A DNA stretch of 64,000 bases. It comes from Spirodela intermedia. Taxonomy: Eukaryota; Streptophyta; Magnoliopsida; Alismatales; Araceae. The stretch is from positions 6,654,501 to 6,718,500 of the forward strand of contig LR746273.1 in the NCBI GenBank assembly GCA_902729315.2, in the 5' to 3' direction. Below the pieces are notes generated by a model. The model worked only from the letters and a program-made list of their open reading frames with translations. It did not search any database and was not told the origin of the DNA. Position numbers and translations under genes: made by a program. This document shows positions 35,761-48,965 of the stretch, one piece after another. How positions within the stretch are numbered: position 1 is the stretch's first letter; each line of letters begins with the position of its first letter.

Positions 35761-37049
35761 TTCTCTACTCCGATAATTGGGCAGGGATGCAGCTGACCAG
35801 CTTGCTGAAATTGAGAAAGATCACCGTAGGCGATGTAGTGGAGAGTACGGAGGTCTGTGTCATGCCCTTCTGTGTAGTGGAGAAGCAGGTGGGCATAGTC
35901 TACAAGTTATCCTTTGCACTCGGGGATAACACTGGAGAGCTGTGTGTCGAACTTCTGTGCTTACAGCATTGCATAGTAGATGGCGCTCTTCCAAAGCATA
36001 AAGTCAATATTCAAGAACAAGGCGCTGGTAATAGTCTACTAGTCTAAGATCATCTTGGGTAATGAGCAGTGGAAGAAGGACATAGTGTCTGAAATCTTAT
36101 ATGGGCACAATGTATAATTTTGTCGATGTGAGCATCTTGCACATGTTGGAGGAGTTAGAGAGAGGGAGAGAGGAGGCCCTTCATCTCGAGAGTGAGGATG
36201 ACGCCTTGGAGATAGCTGTGAGCGACCTGTCGCCAGATCGAGCTATTGTCTTCATTGATGATGGTTTTCACTCCTTTAAACTTGGGTCATGCTGTTTAAA
36301 TTTTTCAAAGAATATATCTATATCAGCAAAACAAAATATAATATTGGCATATGAAATGTATGATATCTTAAAACTACGTATCCTCTTTGTGCTCATCCTT
36401 TAGTAGCTTCCTAGACACTCGCTAGGGGTTTACCTGATTGGCATTGATCTTGAAGTTGTAGAAAAATAATTGTCTTTTAAGATAAAGGTGGGATGATTAG
36501 TAATAAATTAACTGAGAGTGATAAATTATGAAAAAAGTTCAACCAAAGATATCATGAAGCATAGCAAAGGTTTTTGTAGAAAGGGGGATGATATGTTAAC
36601 TATACCACGGCATCATGAGGAATCAAGAGCAGAAGTGAATTGGTCTTTTCATGAACAAAGTGATTTTACGAAATGTATTTCCTCAATACTTTTGATAAAC
36701 TTATTTTCATTTGTTCAACAAAACCCAGTCCACATTGACCACATATTTAAAATCTTAAGGCAAATTAAGTGACTCACCTTGAAACTCTCTTCAAGATTTA
36801 AAACATTTAGTTTGCAATATGGATTAGCACGCAAATAATCATTCTACATTCATAGTTCCAAGTCAGAGAAATCAGATTTTGAACCAATGTTTTGTTCTAT
36901 TATGAAGAACACATCATTCATCTGAAGGAATTGCTCCAACTCCGCGGGAAATTGTTATGTCTGATGAACTCTCTGGCAGCAATGATTTGGGAGTTTTTTT
37001 TTCTATATCTTTATTGTTATTTTTCTTTTGCAAGCTTAATCTCGGCCAC
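35761..37049. other. Spacer between the two copia remnants
   Basis: Short open frames at 35,787-36,047, 36,101-36,403 and 36,518-36,772 have no motif that I recognise. Given the surroundings they may be more retroelement debris, but I cannot assign them. Confidence 0.4.
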
Positions 37050-38720
37050 ACATCATCAGGAGTTATAACGGCGGATAAGTGGCCACGTGAGAAACGGTAC
37101 CAACTCATCCAATAGCTCTTAGACTCACCCTCTCTCCTCTTCCTATTGGGTCTCTATAAATAAGAGACTATGTGTTCGATGAAATGTGTGTTGTATTTTT
37201 CAGTTCTTGTATTCAATTGAGCATTCTTGATTCTACTTCCAATTTCTTATTTCCTTTCTTATTTTGAAGTACTTGAGGTTGTTCTTGACTTTGTGAAACC
37301 AACAAGTGGTATCAAAGCCTTTCAGTTCACAGGATCAAGAAGATGGTGCCAAATAAGGGAGATGATACGAGTGAGCACAGAGCGGAGATTACATTGTCGT
37401 CGCTGTCTTTGATGCTCACGAAGATGAACTACTGTGTATGGGTAATGCGGATGAAGGTATTTTTGGACTCACATGATTTACTACAGGCAATCAAAGGAGA
37501 TAATGCCCCTAAGAAGAAAGAAAGTCTTGCTCTTTCGGCAATCTTTGGAGCATTACCAGAGGAGATGCTGCGTTTCTTGACGCCAAGAAGACGGCAAAAG
37601 CAAACTGGGACATCCTCAAGTCTCAAAATCTTGGTGTGGATAGGGTGATCTAGTCAAGAATTCAAGGTTTAAAACGTGAGTATGAAATTCTCACGATGTG
37701 GAAAAGATAAATAAGTGGTGGATTTCGTGATGAAATTCACGAAGATTGTTTCCGAGCTTCGCAATTTGGGTGAGACACTAGAGGAGAAAGATGTTGTGTG
37801 CTGATTCTTGAGGGCGACGCCATCAAAGTTTAACGCACTCCCCTTATCTTTGGAGCAATACGTTGATCTTGCAAATACAATGCTAGACGAAGTCATTGGC
37901 TCTTTGAGTGTCCATGAGCTGCGGCTCAAGGACTGGGAGTCACGGGAGGAGGAGCAAGCATTGCTAGCCCGCGCGCTAAGCAAAGCCAAGTTCTCAAGTG
38001 AAGAGGAGCCCTCATCTCGCAGATGAGGCAGACATTGTGGCCAAAGTAGAAGCGGTAGAGGCCGTGGCCGTGGTTGACAACCACCTCCTGAAAATACAAA
38101 GACATATTATGACAAATCACAAATTTAATGCTACAATTATGAAAAATATGGGTATTTTGCTTATGAGTGCCGAAGCACGAAGAAGGGGAAGGAGGAACGA
38201 GCATATATGGCTGATTCTTCTACTCTGATTGTGGAATCTTCTCTTCTTATAGCCGTTGTGGAGGAACATGATAGTTTGCTACTTCAAAGATCCGAGGGTG
38301 AGCTCTCTGATCCCAATCTCTGGTATCTTGATACTAGAGTGATGAATCATATGTCTAATCGTCAAAATTTCTTCGCAGATCTAGATAAGATTGCATCTGA
38401 ATTGTCAAATTGGGAGATAATTTGAGGGTCCAAATTGAAGGACGCGGCAATATTCTAATTAATGAGAAAGATGGTAGACTTCTCTGACTTTCCAATGTGC
38501 TATTTGTACCTTAAATAGTGGCCAACATTCTTAGTCGCCGCTGATTTGATGAAGAAGGTTGTCACATGATGATGCAAGGGGGTAACTTGACTATTTTTGA
38601 TTAAAATGGTCATCTCTTTGTTGAGGTGCACAGATCCGAAGGAAGACTTTACTTGCTGAAGCTGACTGTGGTGGATCAGTGTTTACTTCAAACTGGTGAC
38701 AGTTCTGAGAATTAGTCGTG
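37050..38720 (+). mobile_element. Degenerate Ty1/copia retrotransposon B (LTR, gag, protease)
   Basis: A left LTR-like region with TATAAATA at 37,155-37,162 ends just before the primer-binding site TGGTATCAAAGC (37,307-37,318), complementary to initiator Met-tRNA. Gag follows (TLSSLSLMLTKMNYCVWVMR; UBN2-type LDEVIGSLSVHELRLKDWES at about 37,880-37,940). A protease segment reads LWYLDTRVMNHMS (about 38,320-38,352), where intact elements have Asp-Thr-Gly; the Gly is replaced by Arg. A few pre-integrase codons follow (SEGRLYLLKLTVVDQC, about 38,635-38,690). Stops and frameshifts break it, and nothing after about 38,720 matches pol. It lies in opposite orientation to element A. Confidence 0.87.
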
Positions 38721-40254
38721 TCACTCTTCATAAGTCTTCATTATCATGAGTTAATAATTAGTAAATAATATAGTTTTCACCTTAACTCATAATAAATAGA
38801 CTTATATTTACGTTAAAATATGAAAGTGGTTTTCAGTTGATTAACGTGAAGTTTTGGGTAATTATGTGATTTTATACAAATTTATATGATTTTTATAGTC
38901 TTACTTTTGAAATAAATAAAGAAAAATAAATAAAAATAAAAATATAACAAAATGGGGAGGACCCGCCGACCAGTCGGGCCTGCAAGCAGGTTAGAAGCAT
39001 AGTTGGGGAGTCGCCGTGAGTAGGGGCTCGAGTGGCTAGGACTGATAGGGACACGTGTACGCCACTCCCCTTCCACGTCACCGGTGGCCAGTCAGCTGTG
39101 CAACAAAGAGTGGTCGTAAACGTGTGAGAAAGGGACTTGCTTGCAAATGTAATATTACTATATATTCATCTGAAACTTCGGACGCACAAGCGATGTGAGA
39201 CTAAACCTGCATCACACCTTCCTCATAAAGGCTTTGATGATTTTAATACCTAAAATACCCCTTATTTATAATAGAGATATACCATGATGATGTCATTAAA
39301 TAAGGGCATTATAGTACTTATGTTAATCTCTCACATACAGGCAGGCAACCGGTGTGGGTTCGAATCCTCCTAGAGCCAAAACTCATATTTTTTATCTGAT
39401 TATCGCGACTTTCCTCTAGATCACTGGTGAAGGATTAAGTCACAAAAGTTGTTGGATCATCGTCAAAAATTTCGTCAACACTATTTGTGGAGCATTATTA
39501 CTAAAATTGTTAAATGATTTGCAATAAAAGGATCACAAATCTATCGAGTAAAGCATCTCTGATTGATCGACGAATAAGCCGTCGTTGAGAAGAGTGATCT
39601 ATCGGGAGACGAGTCGTCACCTCTTAAGAGTGTACCGGATGCGATGAAGAGCCTCCTCTTGTTGTGCGGACTTGAGGATGAAGCTCCCTGACACGCGCCC
39701 CACCTCCATCCAACTCCTCTCCGTCGGGTGACAGCCGCCAGACAGCCGCAAAGTCACTGTTTCTCTACTCTGCCGGGTGACAGCCGCCGGAGATGATTCG
39801 ACGACCCATTTCATTGATCTCTAGACTTCGTAAGGAGATCTAAAGATTGCCCACGTCGTCCTTGATCTAAGGAGAGCCTTCGAGGCCGTGGACACTATAT
39901 GACGATCCTCCTAAATGCTTAGGATTTCGGTGCATCGCCGACGCATCACCGTCGCGATGTCGGAACTCTATTTTTTTGAATCTAAATAAAAGATCACTTT
40001 TCCTGACAGGTTTCCCGAAGACTGATGCTTCCAAGAATATTACTTCCATTGCGTAGCTGGCCGAGATTGGTAGATGTTATTTGGATTCTTTACCTTCTCT
40101 GTGTATTTCACCGGCGTCGTCGGGAAGGTTTCTCTTCTATTTCTCTGTCATGTATTTTATTTCCTGGTACATCAAATCCATTGTTTGATCATTACAAAAA
40201 TGCGTAAGAATGATAGTTTCTCATGATGATATGGCAACATTTAACACATGGTAT
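38721..40254. other. Spacer left of duplication copy 2; one tRNA B-box-like site
   Basis: No gene recognised. At 39,356-39,366 GGGTTCGAATC matches the T-arm/B-box of a tRNA, but I find no matching A box or cloverleaf, so it could be a tRNA-derived SINE remnant or chance. CGGGTGACAGCCGCC occurs twice near 39,725 and 39,773. Confidence 0.4.
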
Positions 40255-40256
40255 CT

Positions 40257-40365
40257 TCAGCTCCTCACAGCAGTGCTCCTGGTCAAAGCCTACCTGCCCG
40301 CCGCCGCCACCGCCGCCGCCAGTGCTTGACCGGTAGCACTGCTTCGCCTTGGTGGATCCCGCATC
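40257..40365 (-). pseudogene. Fragment of the BED zinc finger (hAT-like) gene
   Basis: CAGCTCCTCACAGCAGTGCT, then CCTGGTC.AAGCC.ACCTGCC and a GCC-repeat followed by TTGACCGGTAGC..CTGCTTCGCC, match 55,520-55,625 of the BED gene at 53.8-56 kb, in the same orientation. It corresponds to the segment around the poly-Gly run and the CCEEL residues. The match is high at its left end and weakens to the right; it covers only about 100 bp. It lies about 120-130 bp left of the copy-2 duplication border. Confidence 0.85.
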
Positions 40366-40554
40366 CCAACCTTCAACAGAGGGAGAAAATACGGAAGCAA
40401 ATTAATGAGTTTAGGCAGCTGCAGAAAATTGTCTTACAACCATAACTAATGATGATCACTTCAATTCACAGTATTATTAAGCCATCGGCAGTTGATGCCA
40501 CCATTACTGCTCGTAGGAATCATCTAATCTCAAAGGAAAACTGATTTTGCACAG

Positions 40555-42091
40555 GTATTACCAGGCCGAAGCCTCCTACGTGGTCAGTACGGGAGACACC
40601 TATTTAACCATCGCCAACAACATCTTCCAGGGCCTCTCTACCTGCCAGGCGCTGATAAACCAGAACAGGAGCTCCTCCCAGGGGTACCTCATCGCCGGAA
40701 GCAGCATCCCCGTCCCCCTGAGGTGCGCCTGCCCGACTCCGAACCAGGTCTCTAATGGCGTCAGGTATCTCCTAAGTTACCTGTTGAAGGAGGGGGACGA
40801 GGTGAACATAAGCATTGCGTACGGAGTGACCAGGGAGGAGGCCCTCGCCGCCAATGGGCTCTCCTTCCGGGACACCATCTACCCCTTCACCACTCTTCTC
40901 CTCCCTCTGAAGAACGAGCCCCGCATCTCTCAGGAGACCATCCCGCCGCCCCCGCCGCCGCCGCCGGAGCCCTCCGCCGCCGGCGGGAGCGGCTCCAACC
41001 GCACGAAAGTTTACGTGGGGGTTGGAGTTTCCATCGGCACGGTCATAATCCTCTCACTTGGCGCCTTCTTTCTGATCCACAAGAGGAAGGAGAAGAACAA
41101 CAACAAAAAGGGAAGCATCGTCACCGAGGACTCAACTGCGAATCCACCATCGGTGATCCTCTCCTTGATCCCTAACATTTCCCTGAAAGTCTACGAGTTC
41201 CACCAACTGAACCAGGCAACGAAGGGCTTCTCCACCGAACGCCGGATCGAGGGCTCCTCCGTCTACCGGGCGGAGCTGAGCGGCTCCCCCGCCGCCGTGA
41301 AGAGAATGAACAGAGATGTCTCCGGGGAGATCAACATCCTCATGAAAATCAACCACTTCAACATCATCTCCCTCTCCGGCTTCTGCTCCCACCTGGGCAC
41401 CTGCTACCTCGTCTACGAGTACATGGAGAACGGGTCTCTAAGGGACTGGATCATCCACAAGGACCGTTCCAAGGTCCTGCCATGGATTCAGAGGATCAAG
41501 ATAGCTCTCGACGTGGCCATTGGGCTCGAGCATCTCCACGGCTACACAGAGCCGCCATGCGTCCACAAGGACGTGAAGAGCAGCAACATCCTCTTGGACG
41601 GAGACTTCCGGGCCAAGGTGGCCAACTTGGGGCACTTCAGGCCTGCGGCCGGCGGCGGCGAGTTCCCGCCGACGAGGCACATCGTCGGCACCGTCGGCTA
41701 CATGGCGCCGGAGTACGCCGAGCACGGGTTCATCTCCCCTTCGATCGACGTTTACTCCTTTGGGGTGGTGATGATGGAGCTGGTCACCGGAAGGGACGCA
41801 GCGACGGCGGCGCCAGGAGGAGAGGAGAGCTTCGCGGCGGCGCTGACCTCCTTCCTCGGAGGAGGAGGAGGAGACCCACCTGAGGAGATGAGGAGCTTCG
41901 TGGATCCCTCGCTGGAAGGGGAGCACCCGCCAGCTCAGGTCCTGGCCATGGCCCGGCTGGTCAACACTTGCTTAGAGGACGACCCAGCACGTCGGCCCGA
42001 CATGGGGAAAGTGGCACGCGTTCTCTCCGTCATCTTGACTGAGTCGTTGACTTGGGCGGCGGCTCGGCCAGAAAATCCATTGAAAATATAG
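40555..42091 (+). pseudogene. LysM receptor pseudokinase copy 2, lacking exon 1
   Basis: This is exon 2 of the LysM gene with no exon 1: the signal peptide, the first LysM unit and the promoter are absent because the duplication begins in intron 1. The exon stays open to its natural stop. No in-frame ATG precedes the second LysM unit. Compared with copy 1, the NFGLF segment reads NLGHF, the linker has one Pro more and one Ala fewer, and SWIQ reads PWIQ. Without a signal peptide it should not reach the membrane unless a new upstream exon has been recruited. It is best called a 5'-truncated pseudogene, recent enough to have kept its frame. Confidence 0.85.
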
Positions 42092-42407
42092 TATTATATA
42101 TTTCAGGTTTCTACGTAGTTTTCCTTTTTTTCAGCAGGGAAGCTCCCGGTCAACTGGATGTGGTCAAGGGTGATCCCGAGGACGACACTGAGCATTCTAT
42201 TTGTCAAAAAAATAATAAATAATTATATATTTCAGCTTTATTGTCATCGACCAAGGTCCGGGACAACAAATTCCCCTTGGTTTTCCCATAAATATCGGCC
42301 CAAAAATAAACACAAGAACCTGAAGAAAATAAAAAATAAGGCACAATAATCTATATTTGTCAATATAAGATTTTATGTAATTTTCATTTTTTTTTCCACG
42401 GATATTT
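42092..42407. other. 3' intergenic of the copy-2 LysM/DA1 pair
   Basis: Counterpart of 16,545-16,879 without the TA microsatellite. It should contain the 3' UTR of DA1 copy 2. No gene. Confidence 0.6.
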
Positions 42408-45400
42408 TCAGCAAGGGAAGCTGCCGGTCAACTTGATGTGGTCAAGGGTGGACCTGAGGCCGTACTTGTCGACGGCCTGGTAGCCGGCTCTGAAGCCGTC
42501 CCCATACGCCGGCGAGGGGTCCGTTTCGATCTGGTGCTTGAGGAACTCCCCGAACTTCTTCTCGAACTGGGACCACGCCGCCTTCTTCGGAAGCCCCGAG
42601 GAGGAAGAAGAAGAAGCCAACGACGGTGAAGGTGATGCTGAGGTGGCCACCACGGGGGCTCCGGAGCCCGACACGATCTCCGACTCGAGCCACATGTGGG
42701 CGAGGACCTGGCATATGCCTTCTTCCACCTCCTGGCTGAGTGTTCGGTATCCTGAGGGGTAAGAGAATGAGAGTAGGGGGAAGGTATTCACGAGCCCGCA
42801 GCACATAAATAATTATTCGCGTTGATGACGTGGACCGGGTGATGAGTTGGCAATTACCATTCAGCCAGAGCCACGCGTGCATCATCTCATGAGCCAGAAT
42901 CGATCCAGTCAGCAGCCTGCATTGGCAGAGTTCGCTTCGTCACCACAATCTTTATCACCCCTTTGCTTTTTTTCAACTGGGTTCAGAGTCCCCTACGAAC
43001 TGGGATGAAACGTTGACTCGCCCTTTTCCTTTTTTGTCAACTGGATCTTCTTGGATCCCCAGAAACCATAATTTTCTTACTAAAACAATAAAAAAACTCA
43101 TAAATAATGAAGCTCCCTACGAACTGGGATGAAACGTTGACTCACCCTTTTCCATTTTTTCAACTGGGTTTTTTGGGTCCCCAAAACCCATAATTTCTCA
43201 CTAATCATATAACCTCGTCAAGCTAGAGAGAGAGAGAAGGAGATTTTTTGCTTATCTTGATAGTAATTAACTTAGGGACTGAAAAATAAATAAAAAGAAT
43301 GGTGGGTTCTAGGGTGGGGCCTAGAAGCGAAGCTAAGAAAATAAAGAAGCTGATAAATAATGATGATGATGAGGATGATGATGATGATGATGATGATATG
43401 GGTACCTGGGGAGGCCGTAGAGGATAAGAATGGCAGTCACTTCGCAGACCCGGGTGAGCCTGTAGGGCTCCCTGATCATATCCATGACGCGATTCCCCGC
43501 GCCGATCCTCGGTCTCCTCAGAATCTGAAGCCAAATTGAGGAACAGGAGAGCCAAATGAGGCCCATCCATCACCCGCACGGGGCAGCAGCCGCCTCATAG
43601 CTGATGAGGAGAAACAACCCCAACCCACTGGTAATCCCAAATAGCATTAAAAAACAGCCCTTACAGTGCTGACAGTCTGCTCCTCGGAGAGGCACAGCCC
43701 TCGGGTCTCCGGTAGGTGGTGATGCTGCCCTCCCTGCTCATCCAGCCACACAGGAATCACTAGAGATTTCATGAACAACATTGAACATAACATTTATTTT
43801 TATTATTTATTATTTATTATTTATTATTTATTTATATGCATATAGATTGGTGTATATGTAAAGATTAAAGATGCATATGGTTTGCTTATGGGAAGGTTTA
43901 AAAAGGGGGAAAAGGCTCACGTTCTTCTCTCCTTCCATGGCCTCGTTGAGGGCCTGTCTCTCGACCAGGAGCAGGGGGATCTGCTGGGTGACCTTCATGT
44001 TCAGGCCCTCGAAGAATTCCTGGATGTCGATGAAGAGGGGATGGCACTCGCTGTTGTCCATGATCGCAGAGTCCAGGCACTCGAGGCAGAGCTTCCTCCC
44101 GTCATCAAGGGAGACGTAGGTTGTGTCTCTTGGCTGGGGACACAGATGGGGTCCCTGATATGATCAGACAATATTCCAGAATACCCATGAACAGATCAGA
44201 TCCATGAATGCATCATAGAACCCAACCTCCATTCTCTCGCAGCTGCAGCATCGAGGAATGCCGTCGTGCTCGTGAAAAGGGCAGTACTTCTGCAGCCAAA
44301 ATCGGTGTCCCTTGTACTCGATCAGACCTGCTGCATTCGTCGGGATCTGAAACAAAGATACAATGAAATAAAAATTACAGTATAATTAAAATATAATAAT
44401 AATAATGATAATAATAATAATAATAATAGTAATAGTAATAGTAATAAAAGAAGGCACAGAGACATTGAAAACTTGTTCTTCTTGATGACTAGTACAATGG
44501 AGTTGAGGAATAAAATACATACAAATTCCTTGCAGACATCGCATTTAGGGTGATAGCGCTCCTTGTAGCAGGACTTGTGATATGGGTAATCCCCAGACAT
44601 TGAAAACTGAGACAGAGATGATGCCAATTATTTTCAGTTTCAGATGAAATGATCCTCCGAGGAGGAAGAAGATCACCAGGGCAACGACTCCCTCACCTCG
44701 TAATCAGATATGGCGCGACCACATGAGTGGCAGCAGAAACACTCTGGGTGCCAAACAGCGCCCATGCAGCTGAGGAAACGCCCATGGCCAATCCCCGCAT
44801 TGCACCCGGCACATACCCTGCAAAATTCAAGGTTGATTATCGTCTGTTACTAACTTGAATCAAGAAACCGCACCATATGAAGGATTCCTTCTTATTGATT
44901 ACAAAAATCTACTGTTTCTCTCACATCCATACCCATTGACCCGGATCTATCATTGACAACAACCCACCAGAAATAGTCGGTAGGTACTCCCACCTGTTTA
45001 ATATCTTTCTTCTGAACATATGGCATCAGCTTTGGCAGCTAAACGTGGAGCAGATTGTATCATCTCTCTCCACATCCTGGATACATTACTAAAGAAGATG
45101 ATCTTATATCCCATAGTCTTGGTGTTCCACGTCCAATCACCAATCCCCCAACCCATGTTCTCCATTTTTCACAAAGGTCAACCCAAACATGCCAAGTTGA
45201 AGTACCTGGTCTTTTGGTCTAAGCCTGTTCATCGCCGATTGATGTCATGCGAACCTCCTCCACGCATCACACATATGGAAAAAAGTATCTCATTTACATA
45301 ATCTCCCAAGTGTTCAATGAGGGCAAGTCATGAACTGGCATCGAAGAAGCACCAGTCTCTCCCATCACATGAGACAACATCTCTTCTTGCCTTCAAATTT

Positions 45401-47455
45401 CTACCCAATATTCATCCAATATCGCAATCTAAAGCATTTGTAGTGAGTCTCCACCCCCGAAATAGTACGTATTTTCTATATGAATACATTTAGTTGTATT
45501 CGCACAAGAACTCAAAGTGAATGTGACAGCAGATATTCGCAAACAATCTAGGCACACTGAAAAATGCAGCACCGAAGACTAACCACAGTTATTAATGCCA
45601 TCCACAAACCCTGGGTGTGTTCGCTATCGTTTAACTTATGCTCTTAAAGAAAGAAAGAAACTTTAATCGCCAAGAACAGTGCCCCATAGCTGAATATACA
45701 GCTAGCTAGATCGGATGAGCAACACATGATTCATTCAAATCATCCCACAGAAATACATAATCTCAGAAGAAAAAAAATTTACCTGGTACCAGAGGAGAAA
45801 ATAAAAGGTATAAGCTGATAATTATGTCCATTCTCGCGTGGAGGAGATTCGACATTTAAACTTTCTTGCAAAGCTCTTGCGAGTTGTTCGTCATCCTCCA
45901 AAAGGGATCCAGTATCTATACAAGAGAGTACACCGAGGAAATAATGTTATAAATATCGAGTATTTACCCTAAATAGGAATTAAAATGTTCATTTTACAAT
46001 AATAAATGAGGGAGAAAATAATCCGGGAAAAAAATTAAAAAATATACAGAAATACACAATAGCTTTTGACTTCTTACCGATGGTAGGATCACAAAATTAA
46101 GAGATAAACTCTACACTTACCAACAGCTTTTGCCTTCCGTTGCTCTTCCTCTGAAAGGGAAAGCGCAATAGCATGGTCTATATCATCATTATCATAGTAT
46201 GACTTGGACGCCTGTAGTAAAACCAGAAGCTTGGCTCATTAGAAACGGAGGTTAAACAGTAAAAAAGGATAACATCTGTAACCAGAAGATCGTCTGGATA
46301 AAAAAAGAAGAAACGAGGCAAAACAATAAATGGCATGGCTGAATGAATTTCTAAAAGGTCTAGATAATAAGGCAGCCATTGCATAGGAACAAACTCTCAT
46401 CACCTAACACATAAAATAAATTGACTCACAAGATTTTAGCATTCCAAAAATGATACTCGGTGTTTTTATTATAGGGAGTTTGGTTGCCCAGCATTGAGAA
46501 GAGGCCAAAAATATTCTTTAAGATCATGTTGAGTAAAAAATAATTCATTATTAGTTCCTAGGATTCAGGAGCACTTCTGAATCAGTTAATTCCACACGTC
46601 CATGTCGAATCTGCGCATCAACGTTCAGAACTTCAAGGATTTTTTGCACAATATTGCAACAAAATAACTAAGAGCTGCTTGCCCAAATATTATAGGATGT
46701 ACATCTATATATGTATACATGCAAATGTGTGCCACGTCTATGCATTTTTATATTGAAAAAAGTGGCATTCAGATATTTGCCTCATCGGTTTCATAGTTAT
46801 GCCAAGATAAAATATTTTAAACAGCAGTAATCCCTAAGCATGTGCTTAAACTTTTGTAGGTTAATTGATGTCAATGAGAAAATCCTAAAAATTGAGAAAA
46901 AATAAAAAAAAGACATAAACGAGCAGTCAATGAATCATTATGATTAGCGGATATAAATCTGCTCGCTAGGAAATTCCAACGTGAAAATAGGAAGGTAGGA
47001 TATAGGATACAGATTTATCCCATCACTTCCAAGTGAGGTTGGATCTGATGTACACCCCAATATGTGAAAATAATAAAAGATAATAAAAATGATATTTTTA
47101 AATTTTTAATCCCCTGAATCGTAAAACATCTCGATGCTTGATTCTACCAGTTCTAAAACAGTTTTGTGTCTGACTGTAGCGATATATTTTCAACAGAAAA
47201 GTATTTTCTGGCGCGAAATATTGATTTGGACCGTGTATCACATCACTTGAAAAAAGCTCTCTTTGAAAGAGAAAGACCCTTAGTCACTGATCAAACACGC
47301 TAGTTATAGTGTGTGAAAACGTAAAGCAAACCAGACATAATTACCGGAGGTGTGGAATGATCGTCCCATATTTCTTCTTCCCTGTATTTTCCCTGATATT
47401 GTCCTTCCGAAATTTTGTGGCTTGAACTCTTAAAGATTTTGTTGAGCCAGCCCAT
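42408..47455 (-). CDS. DA1-like LIM-domain ubiquitin-activated peptidase (copy 2)
   Basis: The same eleven-exon DA1/DAR gene as copy 1, from the start codon at 47,455 (exon 1 is 47345-47455) to the last exon at 42408-42751. Both UIMs, the LIM domain and HEMMH are kept, and I see no stop or frame change. Residues that differ from copy 1 include ECHPLF, HDGIPRC, YKGH, FGEFLKH and AVDKYGL. The Pro after ECH and the KYGL ending fit the family better than copy 1, while KGH and GIP fit less well, so neither copy is plainly the decayed one. This copy keeps the long upstream flank and is a good candidate for the ancestral, fully regulated gene. Its role is as for copy 1. Confidence 0.92.
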
Positions 47456-47567
47456 GATGTTATATCTTATCCAAGCGTATCCTAAGAAAAAAAATAGAAT
47501 CAAACTTAGATGGTACTCTCAGTTCGTCATCAGTAAGCAAAAGAGATGCAACCTTAGTCAAAAATAA

Positions 47568-47605
<38 letters not shown>

Positions 47606-48933
47606 CTATTTGACGACAATGCAAGATCCCATTGGCCAGACTTCAATCATCCATTGAACATGAAAACGGTGAATCCTAGCATATTTACAAGGAAACAATG
47701 CCCCATTTTCTTCACATCAAATGTGTAAAGATTCGTGTTCTACTTTGTTTAAAATATTAGAAATACGCGTAATATTGAGCTACTGCCATTTAGAAGATAA
47801 ATAAGCGCATTAAATATTGTTTTTTTTACATAAAAATCTACCACTAAACCTCTCAACTTTGGCACGATTTACACGACACCAAATCCATATATGGCGAGAG
47901 GCTACATCAAAAACAGCAGAAACAGAAAAGGGCAGCCGCCTACTCTCATTTTCTGAATCATCATGGGATTCTCCCAGCGTTCCAGGTCACAAGAGACGGC
48001 CCAAATTTCAATCAACGCTATCACAGAGGTCAACACATCTTATTCCCCAGCTTAAATTTGAAAGAATCTTTTCGTTATCTCCTTTCAAATGTTTCTGATA
48101 GATTTCAAGTAAGCTTTGTGATTGCCATTTTACCTCAGCTCCTGGAAATAATCATAAGAACTACCTTACCAAGTTACGATGTCCATGAAAGTTTAACCAG
48201 AGCGCTACATCTGCCAGGGTCTTATCACCGTTCTCAATTGGAAAGTTAATTCCTTCAACTTCAGACCCACTTACGTTCTGCTAAATCTTTAATGACAATG
48301 AATTTCAAGAAGAGAAAAAAAAAAAAAAAGTTTCAATCCACCATCTCAGATCTTATCGCTTAAACCCCGATTTTTCCTCAATTCCATCTAAGACACCAGG
48401 AAATGCCTGATCGATGAAAATCAGAACCCTAAACTGGATCAGAAAGACTTTGGAAAGTCATCACCGACATCATCAAAACAAGCGTTGTCCAATCAATCTG
48501 GCGTGTACTTGTGGTCAAAAGAATGAAACTGGTCGACATTTTCCAGAGGATCCTACCAGACGTCATTCCTCAAAATGGTGGCAAGATACCCTCTTACTCT
48601 CACAGAATTATGTTCATGAGCCTGTGGGTGAAGATCAAACGCTCATCTAGGTTCAAAATCCAGGAAGAAGAAGAAAGAAGAGACATTTTCCAGCGGGATT
48701 TTGATCTTCTCCTGGTTGTCATGTGGACTAGAGAAACAATTCCCCCAAATCTATCATTGCAAAGGAAATGAATGGCTATATATCTCCTTCGGTAATGATC
48801 AAGAGAGAAACCGGTAACAAGAGAAGAATATCTTCTGAGATCTCCATAATGGCCCTTGATAAGGAAGGAAAGAAAAGAGGAGAAACTACTGGTGGGAGGA
48901 TGGGCGCGCAAACGCGCAGAGAGGAAGGGGGGA

Positions 48934-48965
<32 letters not shown>

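Noticed and set aside
39330-39385. Possible tRNA gene
   Set aside because: Only a T-arm-like GGGTTCGAATC is present; no A box, anticodon arm or matching acceptor stem was found.
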